From Dehalococcoidia bacterium (GTDB lineage Bacteria > Chloroflexota > Dehalococcoidia > E44-bin15): a DNA stretch of 12,051 nt. The stretch's first letter is position 1. Every line of letters starts with the position of its first letter. The translations under genes were made by a program, and so were the position numbers. The stretch is from contig SOIC01000086.1 in NCBI GenBank assembly GCA_004377275.1, positions 1 through 12,051 on the forward strand, in the 5' to 3' direction. The notes below the pieces were generated by a model. It had not been told where the DNA came from and made no database searches. It worked only from the letters and a program-made list of their open reading frames with translations. Positions 1 to 7,544 of the stretch are shown in pieces.

Positions 1-48
1 GTTGTCTATTGTGTTGCAGTCCTGAATATGCTGGACGAGCACATCTCC
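1..48. other. Unassigned left edge
   Basis: No gene can be supported here. One + strand frame is open from base 1 to a stop at 67-69 and could be the last 22 codons of an upstream gene. The fragment is too short to recognise and overlaps the pheS promoter. No terminator hairpin was seen. Confidence 0.3.
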
Positions 49-77
49 TTGACCCACTGCTACCCCTAGCCTATAAT
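49..77 (+). promoter_or_regulatory. pheS promoter, sigma-70-like, probably giving a leaderless mRNA
   Basis: The -35 element TTGACC (49-54) and the -10 element TATAAT (72-77) are separated by 17 bases, which is close to the housekeeping sigma consensus. The -10 ends only 8 bases before the pheS ATG at 86, so transcription should begin at about 83-86, at or just before the start codon. There is no room for a Shine-Dalgarno, only a weak AGG at 81-83. The hexamers are seen directly; leaderless translation is an inference. Confidence 0.8.
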
Positions 78-85
78 AGCAGGCG

Positions 86-1174
86 ATGCTCGAGAAATTA
101 GCGGAAATCAAGTCTAAGGCGATCGATGAGCTGAGCAGCCTTTCCGACCTCAGGGAACTCGAGGCTTGGCGAGTGCGCTACCTGGGTAAAAAGAGCGAGC
201 TTACCCAGATTCTGAGGGGGCTGGCATCACTTCCCCTAGAGGAAAGGAAAGCGGTGAGCGCCTCCGCCAACGAACTCAAAGCCTTTTTCGAAACTTCTCA
301 CCGAGAGAATAAGGAATCGCTTAAAGAGCGGGCTTATCAAGAGATGGAGGCTGCGACAGTCGGTAGGCAGATCACATTGCCCACGGGAATCCCCTCCGCT
401 GAGACGTTTGGAATTCCCGATGTCACCCTCCCCGGTCGCCCCATCCCCCTGGGCCGCCTCCATCCCACCACCCAGATGCTTTGCAGGATCTGCGACATCT
501 TCGTCGCCCTCGGCTTCCAGGTGGTGGAGGGACCAGAGGTGGAGTGGGACTACTATAACTTCGAGGCGTTAAATATCCCCCCCGATCACCCCGCCCGCGA
601 TATGTTCGCTACCTTCTGGATCGAGACCGAGAGTGGCCAGCGCCCCATGCTCCTGCGCACCCACACCTCCCCGATGCAGATCAGGGTTATGGAGCGGACG
701 CAGCCCCCGGTGAGGGTGGTGGTGCCGGGAAAGGTCTACCGCTATGAGGCAACAGATGCCACGCACGAATCCATGTTCTATCAGATCGAGGGGCTCGCCG
801 TAGATGAGCACACCACCTTCTCCGATCTCAAAGGGACCCTTTATGAGTTTGCCAAGCGCCTATTCGGCGAGGAACGCCGGGTGCGATTTCGCTGCGATTA
901 CTTCCCCTTTGTCGAGCCCGGGGTAGAGATGGCCATTGACTGTATGGCATGCGGCGGCTCAGGGTGTCGGCTCTGCTCAGGCACCGGCTGGATTGAGATC
1001 CTGGGCGCCGGCATGGTGCACCCCGATGTCCTGAGACGTGTTAACTATGACCCGGAGGTCTATACCGGTTTTGCCTTTGGCCTGGGACTGGAGCGAATCC
1101 CCATGCTCCTGTATGGCATTGACGATATTCGCCTTTTTTATTCCAATGACCTGCGATTCTTGAGGCAATTTTGA
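86..1174 (+). CDS. pheS: Phenylalanyl-tRNA synthetase alpha subunit
   Basis: This is the catalytic subunit of the cytoplasmic alpha2-beta2 enzyme that charges tRNA-Phe with phenylalanine using ATP. The 362 residues match the family length, slightly enlarged by an insert. Residues 1-90 form the charged, helical N-terminal arm that binds tRNA as a coiled coil. The class II core follows: RTHTSPMQIR (191-200), the motif 2 region KVYRYEATDATHES (216-229), and motif 3 GFAFGLGLERIPML (328-341). Between the motif 2 region and the GAGMVHP segment lies a four-cysteine knuckle, C286-x2-C289 and C294-x2-C297, which is absent from the E. coli protein and is probably a zinc site. The ATG at 86 gives the expected N-terminus. 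pheT follows 119 bases later. Confidence 0.97.
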   Translation: MLEKLAEIKSKAIDELSSLSDLRELEAWRVRYLGKKSELTQILRGLASLPLEERKAVSASANELKAFFETSHRENKESLKERAYQEMEAATVGRQITLPTGIPSAETFGIPDVTLPGRPIPLGRLHPTTQMLCRICDIFVALGFQVVEGPEVEWDYYNFEALNIPPDHPARDMFATFWIETESGQRPMLLRTHTSPMQIRVMERTQPPVRVVVPGKVYRYEATDATHESMFYQIEGLAVDEHTTFSDLKGTLYEFAKRLFGEERRVRFRCDYFPFVEPGVEMAIDCMACGGSGCRLCSGTGWIEILGAGMVHPDVLRRVNYDPEVYTGFAFGLGLERIPMLLYGIDDIRLFYSNDLRFLRQF

Positions 1175-1293
1175 ACTTTCTAAAATATGTAATTAGTCAT
1201 CTCGATAAAGGTATATTTCTGCATCGAGCAGGTCAAGAATACGATTATCGGGCCTACCGATCAGGGCCCCAACGCTGAGATGTAACGAGTGGT
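1175..1293 (+). other. pheS-pheT spacer with mutually exclusive small hairpins
   Basis: This 119-base gap is unusually long for the pheST pair. It has no recognisable ORF and no clear Shine-Dalgarno before the pheT ATG. Inverted repeats seen are CTCGAT (1201-1206) with ATCGAG (1223-1228), ATCGG (1247-1251) with CCGAT (1257-1261), and GGGCC (1250-1254) with GGCCC (1265-1269). The last two overlap and cannot form together. There is no T-run and no Phe-rich leader peptide, so this is not a classical attenuator. Confidence 0.3.
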
Positions 1294-3678
1294 ATGAAAG
1301 CACCCATTAGCTGGCTTCGAGAATATGTTGAAATCGCTCTGCACCCTGAGGAGCTGAGCGATAAATTGACTATGTCCGGGACTGAGGTGTCAGGTTTAGA
1401 GGCTACCGGTGGCTGGGAGAACATCGTGGTCGGCGAGGTGGTCGCCATCGCGCCCCATCCCAACGCAGACCGCTTAACGCTCGCCACCGTCGACCTGGGA
1501 GGGGAACGCCTCACCTCAGTGTGCGGCGCGCCCAACGTTGACATCGGGCAGAAGGTCCCCTTCGCCCACAGCGGCGCTCAGCTCATCGACCCCGAGAGCG
1601 GCGAACTCGTTAGGCTTAAAAAAGAGAAGATCCGCGGCATCGCCTCCGCGGGGATGATCTGCTCTGAGAGGGAGCTGGGTATTTCCGACCGCCACGAGGG
1701 GATCATGGTCCTGCCCCCTGATGCCCCCTCAGGCACCCCCCTCAATGAATACCTGGGTGATACCACCCTCGACCTGTATATAACACCCAATCGCCCTGAC
1801 CTCCTGTCCATCATCGGCATCGCCCGTGAGGTGGCTGCGCTAACCGGGAAAGCTATAAATATTCCTGATACGAGATATGCTGAGGCAGGAGAATCTATAG
1901 GAGGAAAAGCCTCGGTTGAGATCCGCGACCCTGACCTTTGCCCCCGCTACTGCGCCACCCTGATCACCGATGCCAAGGTAGGCCCTTCCCCCCCCTGGCT
2001 GGAGCAGCGCCTTCTGGCCTGCGGCATGCGCCCGATCAACAATATCGTCGATGTCACTAACTATGTCATGCTGGAGCACGGGCAGCCTCTCCATGCCTTT
2101 GATTTCGAGAAAATCAGCGAGAAAAGGATAATCGTTCGCCGTGCCCGAAATGAATCTATTATCACCCTCGATGGCATGGTGCGAGACCTCTCCAGCGATA
2201 TGCTCGTGATCGCCGATGGCCAGAGACCGGTGGCGATCGCCGGGGTCATGGGGGGTGCCGGGAGCGAGGTCACAGAAGCCACGACCGCGGTCCTGATCGA
2301 GTCAGCGAACTTCAATCCGGCCAGCATCCGGCGCACCTCAATAAAATTCAAGCTGGGAAGCGAGGCCTCGCTCCGCTTCGAGAAGGGCTTGAGCGCTGAG
2401 CTTCCCCTGCAGGCGCTAAGGCGCGCTACCCAAATGATGGCCGAGCTCTCAGGTGGCAAGATAGCCAGGGGCATCATCGATGTTTATCCCGGCAAACGGG
2501 AAGTGAAACCTATATCATTGACCACGAAGCAGGTGGCACGTATCCTGGGTATCAAGATAGCGCGCGAAAAAGTAGCAAAGGTGCTCGGCTCTCTGGGGTT
2601 TCAGTGCGAGCGTGTGAGCCCTGGGGAGCTTTCGGTCGCCGTCCCCTATTGGCGCACCGATGTCCGCCTCGCAGAAGACCTGGTGGAAGAGATTGCTCGC
2701 ATCATCGGCTACGATGACCTCCCCACCACCCTGCCCAGTGGCGCGCTGCCTCGGTATAAGCCCGACCCGATGCGCGCGCTCATAGAAAAGGTGAGCAATA
2801 TCCTCGTTGGCTGCGGCATGCAGGAGGTGATTACCTATTCGCTGACCAGCCTGGCAATGCTGCGTAAAGTAACCCCCCAGCCTGCCGCGCTAAAGGTCGC
2901 TAACCCCATAACTACGGAGCAGGAGTGTCTGCGCACCACCCTGCGACCCGGGCTTCTACAAACCCTCTCAGCTAATGAGAAGCATGAAAATAACAGCATC
3001 AGGCTGTTCGAGGTGGGCAAAGTCTACCTTCCCCGGGAGGGGGACCTCCCTGAGGAGCGCCACATGCTGAGCGGGGTCTTATGCGGCACCCGCCTCGACC
3101 AGTCCTGGCATGGCGACAGCGAGAGGCTGGATTTCTTCGATGCCAAGGGGGTTTTGGAGACCCTCATGGAGCGGCTGGGCGTTGCGCCAAGGTTTGAGCC
3201 CTCGGAGGATAAGACCTTCAGTCCCGGCAGCAGGGCGACGATCGTGGTTGGAGGCGAAAGTGTGGGGACTTTAGGGGAGCTTCATCCCAGGGTGGCCGAG
3301 CGATGCGACATCTCCTCCCGCCCCGTTTACCTCTTCGAAATCGATCTGGAAAGGCTGCTTCCCGCGACAATGGCCCCTCTTAAATATCGCCCGATACCAA
3401 AATTCCCCATCACCCTGCGGGACATCGCCGTCGTGGTGAACGAAGAGATTCCTTCAAAGAGGGTGCAGGATATTATCGAGGGCTCTCCCCTGGTATCAAG
3501 GGTCACCCTCTTCGATTTCTATACCGGCAAACAGGTACCCGAGGGAAAGAAATCCCTTGCCTTCAGAGTCCTTTATCAGTCGCCCAGCCGCACCCTCACT
3601 GATGAAGAGGTGAACCGTGCCCAGCAGGAGATAGTAAGCCGCTTATCACGAGAGCTGGGCGCCACTTTACGGCAGTAA
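1294..3678 (+). CDS. pheT: Phenylalanyl-tRNA synthetase beta subunit
   Basis: This is the large subunit of phenylalanyl-tRNA synthetase. It partners PheS in binding tRNA-Phe and carries the B3/B4 editing domain that hydrolyses Tyr-tRNA-Phe. The 794 residues match the usual full length. The N-terminus MKAPISWLREYV is the standard family start, which supports the ATG at 1294. An EMAP-type tRNA-binding domain spans about residues 40-150, with the hallmark PHPNADRL at 54-61. The B3/B4 region spans about 205-390, the B5 DNA-binding-like domain about 400-470, and a catalytic-like core about 480-690. A ferredoxin-fold anticodon-binding domain (FDX-ACB) covers roughly the last 95 residues and begins near the PKFPITLRDIAVVV segment. 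No frameshift or missing domain is seen. It is probably cotranscribed with pheS. Domain boundaries are estimates from family knowledge. Confidence 0.97.
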   Translation: MKAPISWLREYVEIALHPEELSDKLTMSGTEVSGLEATGGWENIVVGEVVAIAPHPNADRLTLATVDLGGERLTSVCGAPNVDIGQKVPFAHSGAQLIDPESGELVRLKKEKIRGIASAGMICSERELGISDRHEGIMVLPPDAPSGTPLNEYLGDTTLDLYITPNRPDLLSIIGIAREVAALTGKAINIPDTRYAEAGESIGGKASVEIRDPDLCPRYCATLITDAKVGPSPPWLEQRLLACGMRPINNIVDVTNYVMLEHGQPLHAFDFEKISEKRIIVRRARNESIITLDGMVRDLSSDMLVIADGQRPVAIAGVMGGAGSEVTEATTAVLIESANFNPASIRRTSIKFKLGSEASLRFEKGLSAELPLQALRRATQMMAELSGGKIARGIIDVYPGKREVKPISLTTKQVARILGIKIAREKVAKVLGSLGFQCERVSPGELSVAVPYWRTDVRLAEDLVEEIARIIGYDDLPTTLPSGALPRYKPDPMRALIEKVSNILVGCGMQEVITYSLTSLAMLRKVTPQPAALKVANPITTEQECLRTTLRPGLLQTLSANEKHENNSIRLFEVGKVYLPREGDLPEERHMLSGVLCGTRLDQSWHGDSERLDFFDAKGVLETLMERLGVAPRFEPSEDKTFSPGSRATIVVGGESVGTLGELHPRVAERCDISSRPVYLFEIDLERLLPATMAPLKYRPIPKFPITLRDIAVVVNEEIPSKRVQDIIEGSPLVSRVTLFDFYTGKQVPEGKKSLAFRVLYQSPSRTLTDEEVNRAQQEIVSRLSRELGATLRQ

Positions 3679-3689
3679 GCCCCCGCCTG

Positions 3690-3718
3690 TTGCTTTCTCA
3701 ACTCCTCCGCCATATAAT
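3690..3718 (+). promoter_or_regulatory. Candidate upstream promoter of the Moco operon
   Basis: A perfect -10 TATAAT (3713-3718) sits 17 bases after a partial -35 TTGCTT (3690-3695, matching only TTG). A start near 3725 would give a leader of about 85 bases before mobA. The only structure seen in that leader is a weak stem, AAGGG (3763-3767) with CCCTT (3777-3781). It is too small to be a molybdenum-cofactor riboswitch. Confidence 0.5.
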
Positions 3719-3794
3719 ACTGCCTTCGCTACGATGCTTTACCCTTCAAGCTTACTACTGGCAAGGGCGAAAAATTCCCTTTCCGCTGTAATGG

Positions 3795-3803
3795 TGCTAA
3801 AAT
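3795..3803 (+). promoter_or_regulatory. Candidate extended -10 promoter immediately before mobA
   Basis: TGCTAAAAT is a TGn-extended -10 with hexamer TAAAAT at 3798-3803, and it ends 6 bases before the ATG at 3810. Initiation would fall on or next to the start codon and give a leaderless mobA message. This fits the absence of any Shine-Dalgarno. No good -35 lies 16-18 bases upstream, as expected if the extended -10 is enough on its own. Confidence 0.4.
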
Positions 3804-3809
3804 AAATTG

Positions 3810-4400
3810 ATGACATCGATAGTGCTTGCCGGCGGCAAGAGCCTAAGGCTGGGACGGGAGAAGGCACTGGAGGAAATCGGTGGCCGCAGCCTTATTGAAC
3901 GGGTCATCGAAAGGCTTTCCCTGTTGGGAAACGAGATTATCGTGGTCACCTCATCAAGCGACCAGCTCCCCGACCTCGGAGTGAAAAGGGTGATCGACAG
4001 CTACCCGGGAAAAGGCAACCTGGTGGGTATCTATTCCGGCCTCAAAGAGGTGGCATCCTCTCATAGCCTGGTGGTAGGCTGCGACATGCCTTTTTTGAAC
4101 ATCGACCTCCTTCGCTATATTATGGAGCTCTCCCCCGGCTTCGATGTCGTCATCCCCAGAGTCGATGAGGGGGTGGAGCCGCTACATGCTGTCTATTCCA
4201 AGAACTGTCTGGCACCCATCGAAGTATATCTACGTGAAGGGAGGCTCAAGATATTCGACTTATTACCCGAGCTCAAGGTGCGATACGTTGATAACGCGGA
4301 GATCGAAAGATTCGACCCCCGGCACCTGAGCTTCTTCAATATCAACTCTGAAGCCAATCTGGAATGGGCAAGGATACTCCTGGAAAGAGAAGCCCCATGA
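3810..4400 (+). CDS. mobA: Molybdenum cofactor guanylyltransferase (MobA)
   Basis: MobA transfers GMP from GTP onto Mo-molybdopterin to make the MGD cofactor of the DMSO-reductase superfamily. The protein is a single nucleotidyltransferase domain of 196 residues, the usual length. The N-terminal nucleotide-binding signature LAGGKSLRLGREKAL covers residues 6-20, with Gly-rich loop and Lys18. The metal-binding GCDMPF has its Asp at 92. PLHAVYSK and the C-terminal FFNINSEANL are also family-typical. The ATG at 3810 is preferred. The only other in-frame choice is an adjacent TTG at 3807, because a stop lies at 3798-3800. No Shine-Dalgarno is visible. The stop overlaps the moeA start as ATGA, indicating translational coupling. 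A related nucleotidyltransferase with a different NTP is a less likely alternative. Confidence 0.9.
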   Translation: MTSIVLAGGKSLRLGREKALEEIGGRSLIERVIERLSLLGNEIIVVTSSSDQLPDLGVKRVIDSYPGKGNLVGIYSGLKEVASSHSLVVGCDMPFLNIDLLRYIMELSPGFDVVIPRVDEGVEPLHAVYSKNCLAPIEVYLREGRLKIFDLLPELKVRYVDNAEIERFDPRHLSFFNINSEANLEWARILLEREAP

Positions 4401-5629
4401 TCAGCGTGGAAGAAGCCCTGGAGAAGGTCCTCAGCTATGTCTCGGTGCTTGATGGTGAGGAGAAACCCATCCTTCATTGCCTGGGGCAGGTGCTCAATGA
4501 GGACGTATACTCTTCCATCGATATACCCCCGCGGGACAACTCCGCCATGGATGGCTATGCTGTAAGGGCGGAGGATGTTGTTGGCGCCACTCCTTCGTCA
4601 CCCGTCTTCCTCGATGTTATCGGCGAGATTAAGGCAGGCGACATACCGAAAGAGGAGGTTGGGGCGCTCAGCGCCCTGCGCATCATGACCGGGGCGCCAA
4701 TCCCCCGGGGTGCCGATAGCGTGGTGCAATTCGAGGACACCGATGAGGCACTTCGCCGTGAGCGCCCCCCATTTCAAATCGGTATACTCCACCAGGTAAC
4801 GAAGGGACAAAACGTACGTCGCGCTAGCGAGGATATCACTCTTGGACAGTTGGTATTAAAAAAGGGGACAGTCCTTCGCCCCGCAGAGGTCGGGGTGCTA
4901 GCCTCACTGGGGAAGGAAACCACCCGTGTGATTCGTCGCCCCGTGGTCGCTATCATCGCCACCGGCGACGAGCTGGTAGCGCTGGGCCAGACTCTCCCCG
5001 AGGGGAAGATCTATAACAGCAACAGCTTCAGCGTTGCGGCACAGGTGCTGCGCTATGGTGGCATCCCCCAGATTCTAGGCATCGCCAGGGATCGCGTTAA
5101 GGATATCAAGGACAAGATAAAAGAGGCTCTATCCGCAGATTTGTTGCTCACCTCTGGAGGGGTCTCCATGGGTAACTACGACCTGGTGAAGGATGTGCTG
5201 GCAAAGCAGGGGGAGGTCTCCTTCTGGACAGTGAGGATGAAGCCCGGCAAGCCCCTGGCTTTCGGCATGATCAAGGGAGTGCCCCATCTGGGGCTGCCGG
5301 GAAATCCGGTGAGTTCCATGATCACCTTCGAGCTCTTCGCCCGACCCGCCATCCTCAAGATGATGGGGAAAAAGAATCTCTCCAAGCCCACGATCGAAGC
5401 GATCCTCGATGGACGTATTAAAAACACCGATGGTCGCCGCATCTTCGCCCGGGCAATAGTGAGCAGGGAGGACGATCGCTACCTTGCCCGCATCGTTGGG
5501 CCCCAGGGCTCCGGAATCCTCACCTCCATGTCCCGCGCCAACGGGCTGGTGATTGTCCCCGAGGATGTGGAGGCGGTCGAAGAAGGGGAAACAGTCAAGG
5601 TACTCATGCTCGACTGGAGCGAGGAATAA
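4397..5629 (+). CDS. moeA: Molybdopterin molybdenumtransferase (MoeA)
   Basis: MoeA inserts molybdate into adenylylated molybdopterin, the last step before nucleotide addition by MobA. The 410 residues match the normal length. Conserved blocks in order are PPRDNSAMDGYAV (44-56), TGAPIPRGADSVV (98-110), the MogA-like domain with TGDEL (189-193) and SGGVSMGNYDLVKDVL (253-268, with Asp262 at the usual acidic position), MKPGKPLAFG (281-290) and GLPGNPVSS (299-307). The C-terminal beta-barrel domain IV covers about 332-410. An in-frame ATG exists at 4364. The start at 4397 is preferred because it yields the standard MISVEEAL N-terminus, overlaps the mobA stop as ATGA, and has a purine-rich GGAAAGAGA just upstream. 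The gene lies inside the mobA-moeA-mobB operon. Confidence 0.95.
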   Translation: MISVEEALEKVLSYVSVLDGEEKPILHCLGQVLNEDVYSSIDIPPRDNSAMDGYAVRAEDVVGATPSSPVFLDVIGEIKAGDIPKEEVGALSALRIMTGAPIPRGADSVVQFEDTDEALRRERPPFQIGILHQVTKGQNVRRASEDITLGQLVLKKGTVLRPAEVGVLASLGKETTRVIRRPVVAIIATGDELVALGQTLPEGKIYNSNSFSVAAQVLRYGGIPQILGIARDRVKDIKDKIKEALSADLLLTSGGVSMGNYDLVKDVLAKQGEVSFWTVRMKPGKPLAFGMIKGVPHLGLPGNPVSSMITFELFARPAILKMMGKKNLSKPTIEAILDGRIKNTDGRRIFARAIVSREDDRYLARIVGPQGSGILTSMSRANGLVIVPEDVEAVEEGETVKVLMLDWSEE

Positions 5630-5673
5630 GCGCAACGAAACCAAAGTGGATTACGGGAAAGAGAGGTTTTATA

Positions 5674-6324
5674 ATGCTTCCTATCGTTTCTATAGTGGGC
5701 CAGGCAAAGTCCGGCAAGACCATGCTGGTGGAGCGCCTCATTGGCGAGTTCAGGGAACGGGGATACCGCGTGGCCGCGGTGAAGCATGCCTGCGAGGACT
5801 TCGAAATGGATAGGCCAGGGAAGGACACCTGGCGCTACGCCGAGGCGGGAAGCGACGCAGTGGCCATCAGCGCGCCGCAGAAGATTGCCCTGATCAAACC
5901 TCAGGACAACAATGACTCCATTGAGGGGGTATTACGACTGCTCGGCGAGGATTTTGACATCGTGCTCGTCGAGGGATTTCACCAGGCACATGTACCAAAG
6001 ATCGAGGTGCACCGCAGGGAACTGAAAAAAGGTCTCCGCTGTGCCCCCGAGGAACTGAAGGCCATCGTCACCAACGAGACCCTTGAGGTTGACCGCCCCC
6101 AGTTCTCCCCGGATGATATATCAGGGATCGCCGACTTTATAAAGGAGCGGATCATCGGTAAGAGGGGAGATGAGACAGTGCTCTTTATAAACGGCTCTCC
6201 GGTCACACTTAACCACTTCGCCAAGCAAATCATCGCCAATGCCCTTTTGGGCATGGTATCGACGCTTAAGGGAGTGCCTGAGGTAAAGAGCCTTGAGGTC
6301 GCGGTGCGAAAGAAGGTCGCTTAA
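5674..6324 (+). CDS. mobB: MobB-like GTP-binding protein with a C-terminal extension
   Basis: MobB is a P-loop protein that assists MGD cofactor synthesis, probably by supplying GTP or acting as an adaptor to MobA. The P-loop GQAKSGKT covers residues 9-16. VKHACEDFEMDRPGKDTWR (36-54) is the family's His/Asp-rich block, DIVLVEGF (95-102) is Walker-B-like, and IVTNE sits at 131-135. MobB usually ends near residue 165. Here about 50 further residues (167-216) follow, with FINGSPVTLNHFA and IIANALLGMVSTLKGV. They resemble a small stand-alone domain I recall from anaerobes and archaea, of unknown function. The Shine-Dalgarno GAGAGG lies 7 bases before the ATG, and 44 bases separate the gene from moeA. 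Its stop overlaps that of the convergent acylphosphatase gene. Confidence 0.88.
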   Translation: MLPIVSIVGQAKSGKTMLVERLIGEFRERGYRVAAVKHACEDFEMDRPGKDTWRYAEAGSDAVAISAPQKIALIKPQDNNDSIEGVLRLLGEDFDIVLVEGFHQAHVPKIEVHRRELKKGLRCAPEELKAIVTNETLEVDRPQFSPDDISGIADFIKERIIGKRGDETVLFINGSPVTLNHFAKQIIANALLGMVSTLKGVPEVKSLEVAVRKKVA

Positions 6325-6605
6325 GATCCTATCCGGAAGCGGCTGTAGGCTCCGCTGTACTCCGACCAGTCCACCTGAACCCGTTTCACCCCCGCCAGGC
6401 TCGGTCCCACCTCCAGTTGCCTTAAGAGCTGCTCCAGTTTATCTCGATCTCCCTCAGCAATCACCTCCACCGCCCGCTCACGAGAGAGGTTTCTTACATA
6501 GCCGGTGAGCCCCAGCTCCCGGGCGCGGCGCAGCACAAAATGGCGAAAGTTCACCCCATGAACAAAACCATATATTACAGCGTGGAGAGCTGCCCGTTGC
6601 GTCAT
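6321..6605 (-). CDS. acyP: Acylphosphatase
   Basis: This is a small cytoplasmic enzyme that hydrolyses acyl phosphates such as carbamoyl phosphate or 1,3-bisphosphoglycerate. The protein is 94 residues, the standard length for the ferredoxin-like fold. The signature is present as GFVHGVNFRHF (13-23), where the common Gln is His and the phosphate-binding Arg is Arg21. The catalytic Asn is Asn39 in GYVRNLS. Shine-Dalgarno-like AAAGG (6613-6617 on this strand) touches the stop of the upstream radical SAM gene, 7 bases before the ATG. The 12-base spacing indicates an operon. Its terminal TAA shares TTAA with the stop of mobB on the other strand. Confidence 0.92.
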   Translation of the reverse strand: MTQRAALHAVIYGFVHGVNFRHFVLRRARELGLTGYVRNLSRERAVEVIAEGDRDKLEQLLRQLEVGPSLAGVKRVQVDWSEYSGAYSRFRIGS

Positions 6606-6617
6606 CCGTCAACCTTT

Positions 6618-7544
6618 TTATATTGCCAGGGAGCGGGGCCTCACCCCATCAAGCCTCTCCAGCCCATGCTCTCTGGCGAGGTTCACCGCCTCCAAAAACT
6701 CCTCCCTTCGCAGAGGCCGCGAAAGGGCGGGGATCTTAAAGGCGCGACGAGCGGGGTAATATTGTGCCATTACATTCAGATAGGTATCTGGTGAGATCTC
6801 CTCGGCGATGAAGCGGACCACCCCCTCGGTTCCCGCGATCCCGTTAGGCAAAACGAGGTGCCGAATAAGCAATCCTCGCCTGGCCACACCTCGCTCGTCT
6901 ATCTGGAGGTCGCCAACCTGGCGATGCATCTCCTTTACCGCTGCATGGTTCACTGCAGGGTAATCCTTGACCCCGGAAAACCTGCGGGCATTTCGCTCAT
7001 CGGAATATTTCATATCGGGCATGTAAATATCGACAATGCCATCGAGCAGCTCCAGGGTTTCCACTGACTCGTAGCCACCACAGTTGTAGACGACAGGAAT
7101 GGAGAGACCCAATCCCGCAGCGATCTCGAGCGACTCCAATATATGCGGGACGACATGGGTGGGGGTAACCAGGTTTATGTTGTGGCAGCCCCGCTCCTGC
7201 AGGGCGAGCATCATCTTTGCCATCTCACCCTTGGTGGCTACCCTTCCCTCGCCCAACTGGCTTATGGAGTAGTTCTGGCAGAACATGCATCTCAGGTTGC
7301 AGTAGGTGAAGAAGATCGTCCCTGAGCCATGGAGGCCTACCAGTGGCGCTTCCTCGCCAAAGTGAGGCCCATAACTTGAGACCACCGCCTCTGAGCCGAC
7401 GCGACACATGCCCGTCTCCCCCTGGAGGCGATCGACCCGGCAGCGACGAGGGCAGAGCTGACAATCCTTCAGGGTGGCGCGGGCCCGCGCCACCCGCTCC
7501 TCAAGCTCCCCGCTGCGATAAAGCTCCTGGTAGGCGACCATCAT
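6618..7544 (-). CDS. Radical SAM protein, PflX-like (COG1313), function unknown
   Basis: This is a 308-residue Fe-S protein resembling pyruvate formate-lyase activating enzyme. The radical SAM cluster ligands are C82, C86 and C89 in CNLRCMFC, inside the family signature GTIFF...CQN. An N-terminal cysteine set, C28, C31, C35 and C47 (CQLCPRRC, then C in GETGMC), is typical of the PflX subgroup and could hold another metal or cluster. VYNCGGYES (153-160) and VDIYMPDMKY (171-180) are further subgroup blocks. The molecular role of the subgroup is not established, and no glycyl-radical enzyme is present nearby. The ATG at 7544 overlaps the upstream small gene's stop as ATGA. A second ATG at 7541 has better spacing from the Shine-Dalgarno AGAGGG and is a possible alternative. 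The gene lies between the small charged protein and acylphosphatase. Confidence 0.88.
   Translation of the reverse strand: MMVAYQELYRSGELEERVARARATLKDCQLCPRRCRVDRLQGETGMCRVGSEAVVSSYGPHFGEEAPLVGLHGSGTIFFTYCNLRCMFCQNYSISQLGEGRVATKGEMAKMMLALQERGCHNINLVTPTHVVPHILESLEIAAGLGLSIPVVYNCGGYESVETLELLDGIVDIYMPDMKYSDERNARRFSGVKDYPAVNHAAVKEMHRQVGDLQIDERGVARRGLLIRHLVLPNGIAGTEGVVRFIAEEISPDTYLNVMAQYYPARRAFKIPALSRPLRREEFLEAVNLAREHGLERLDGVRPRSLAI

Noticed and set aside
1..85. T-box or Phe-rich leader peptide before pheS
   Set aside because: No T-box core, no run of Phe codons and no terminator. The promoter sits almost on the start codon, leaving no leader.
2061..2477. 138-codon minus-strand open frame
   Set aside because: It is antisense to the intact pheT and has Ser/Arg-rich shadow composition.
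3719..3809. Possible molybdenum-cofactor riboswitch upstream of mobA
   Set aside because: The interval is too short and has only one weak 5-base stem, far less structure than the known motif.
5129..5644. 171-codon minus-strand open frame
   Set aside because: It runs antisense to moeA, whose own frame is full length with all conserved motifs. The His/Gly/Asp-rich composition is typical of shadow frames.
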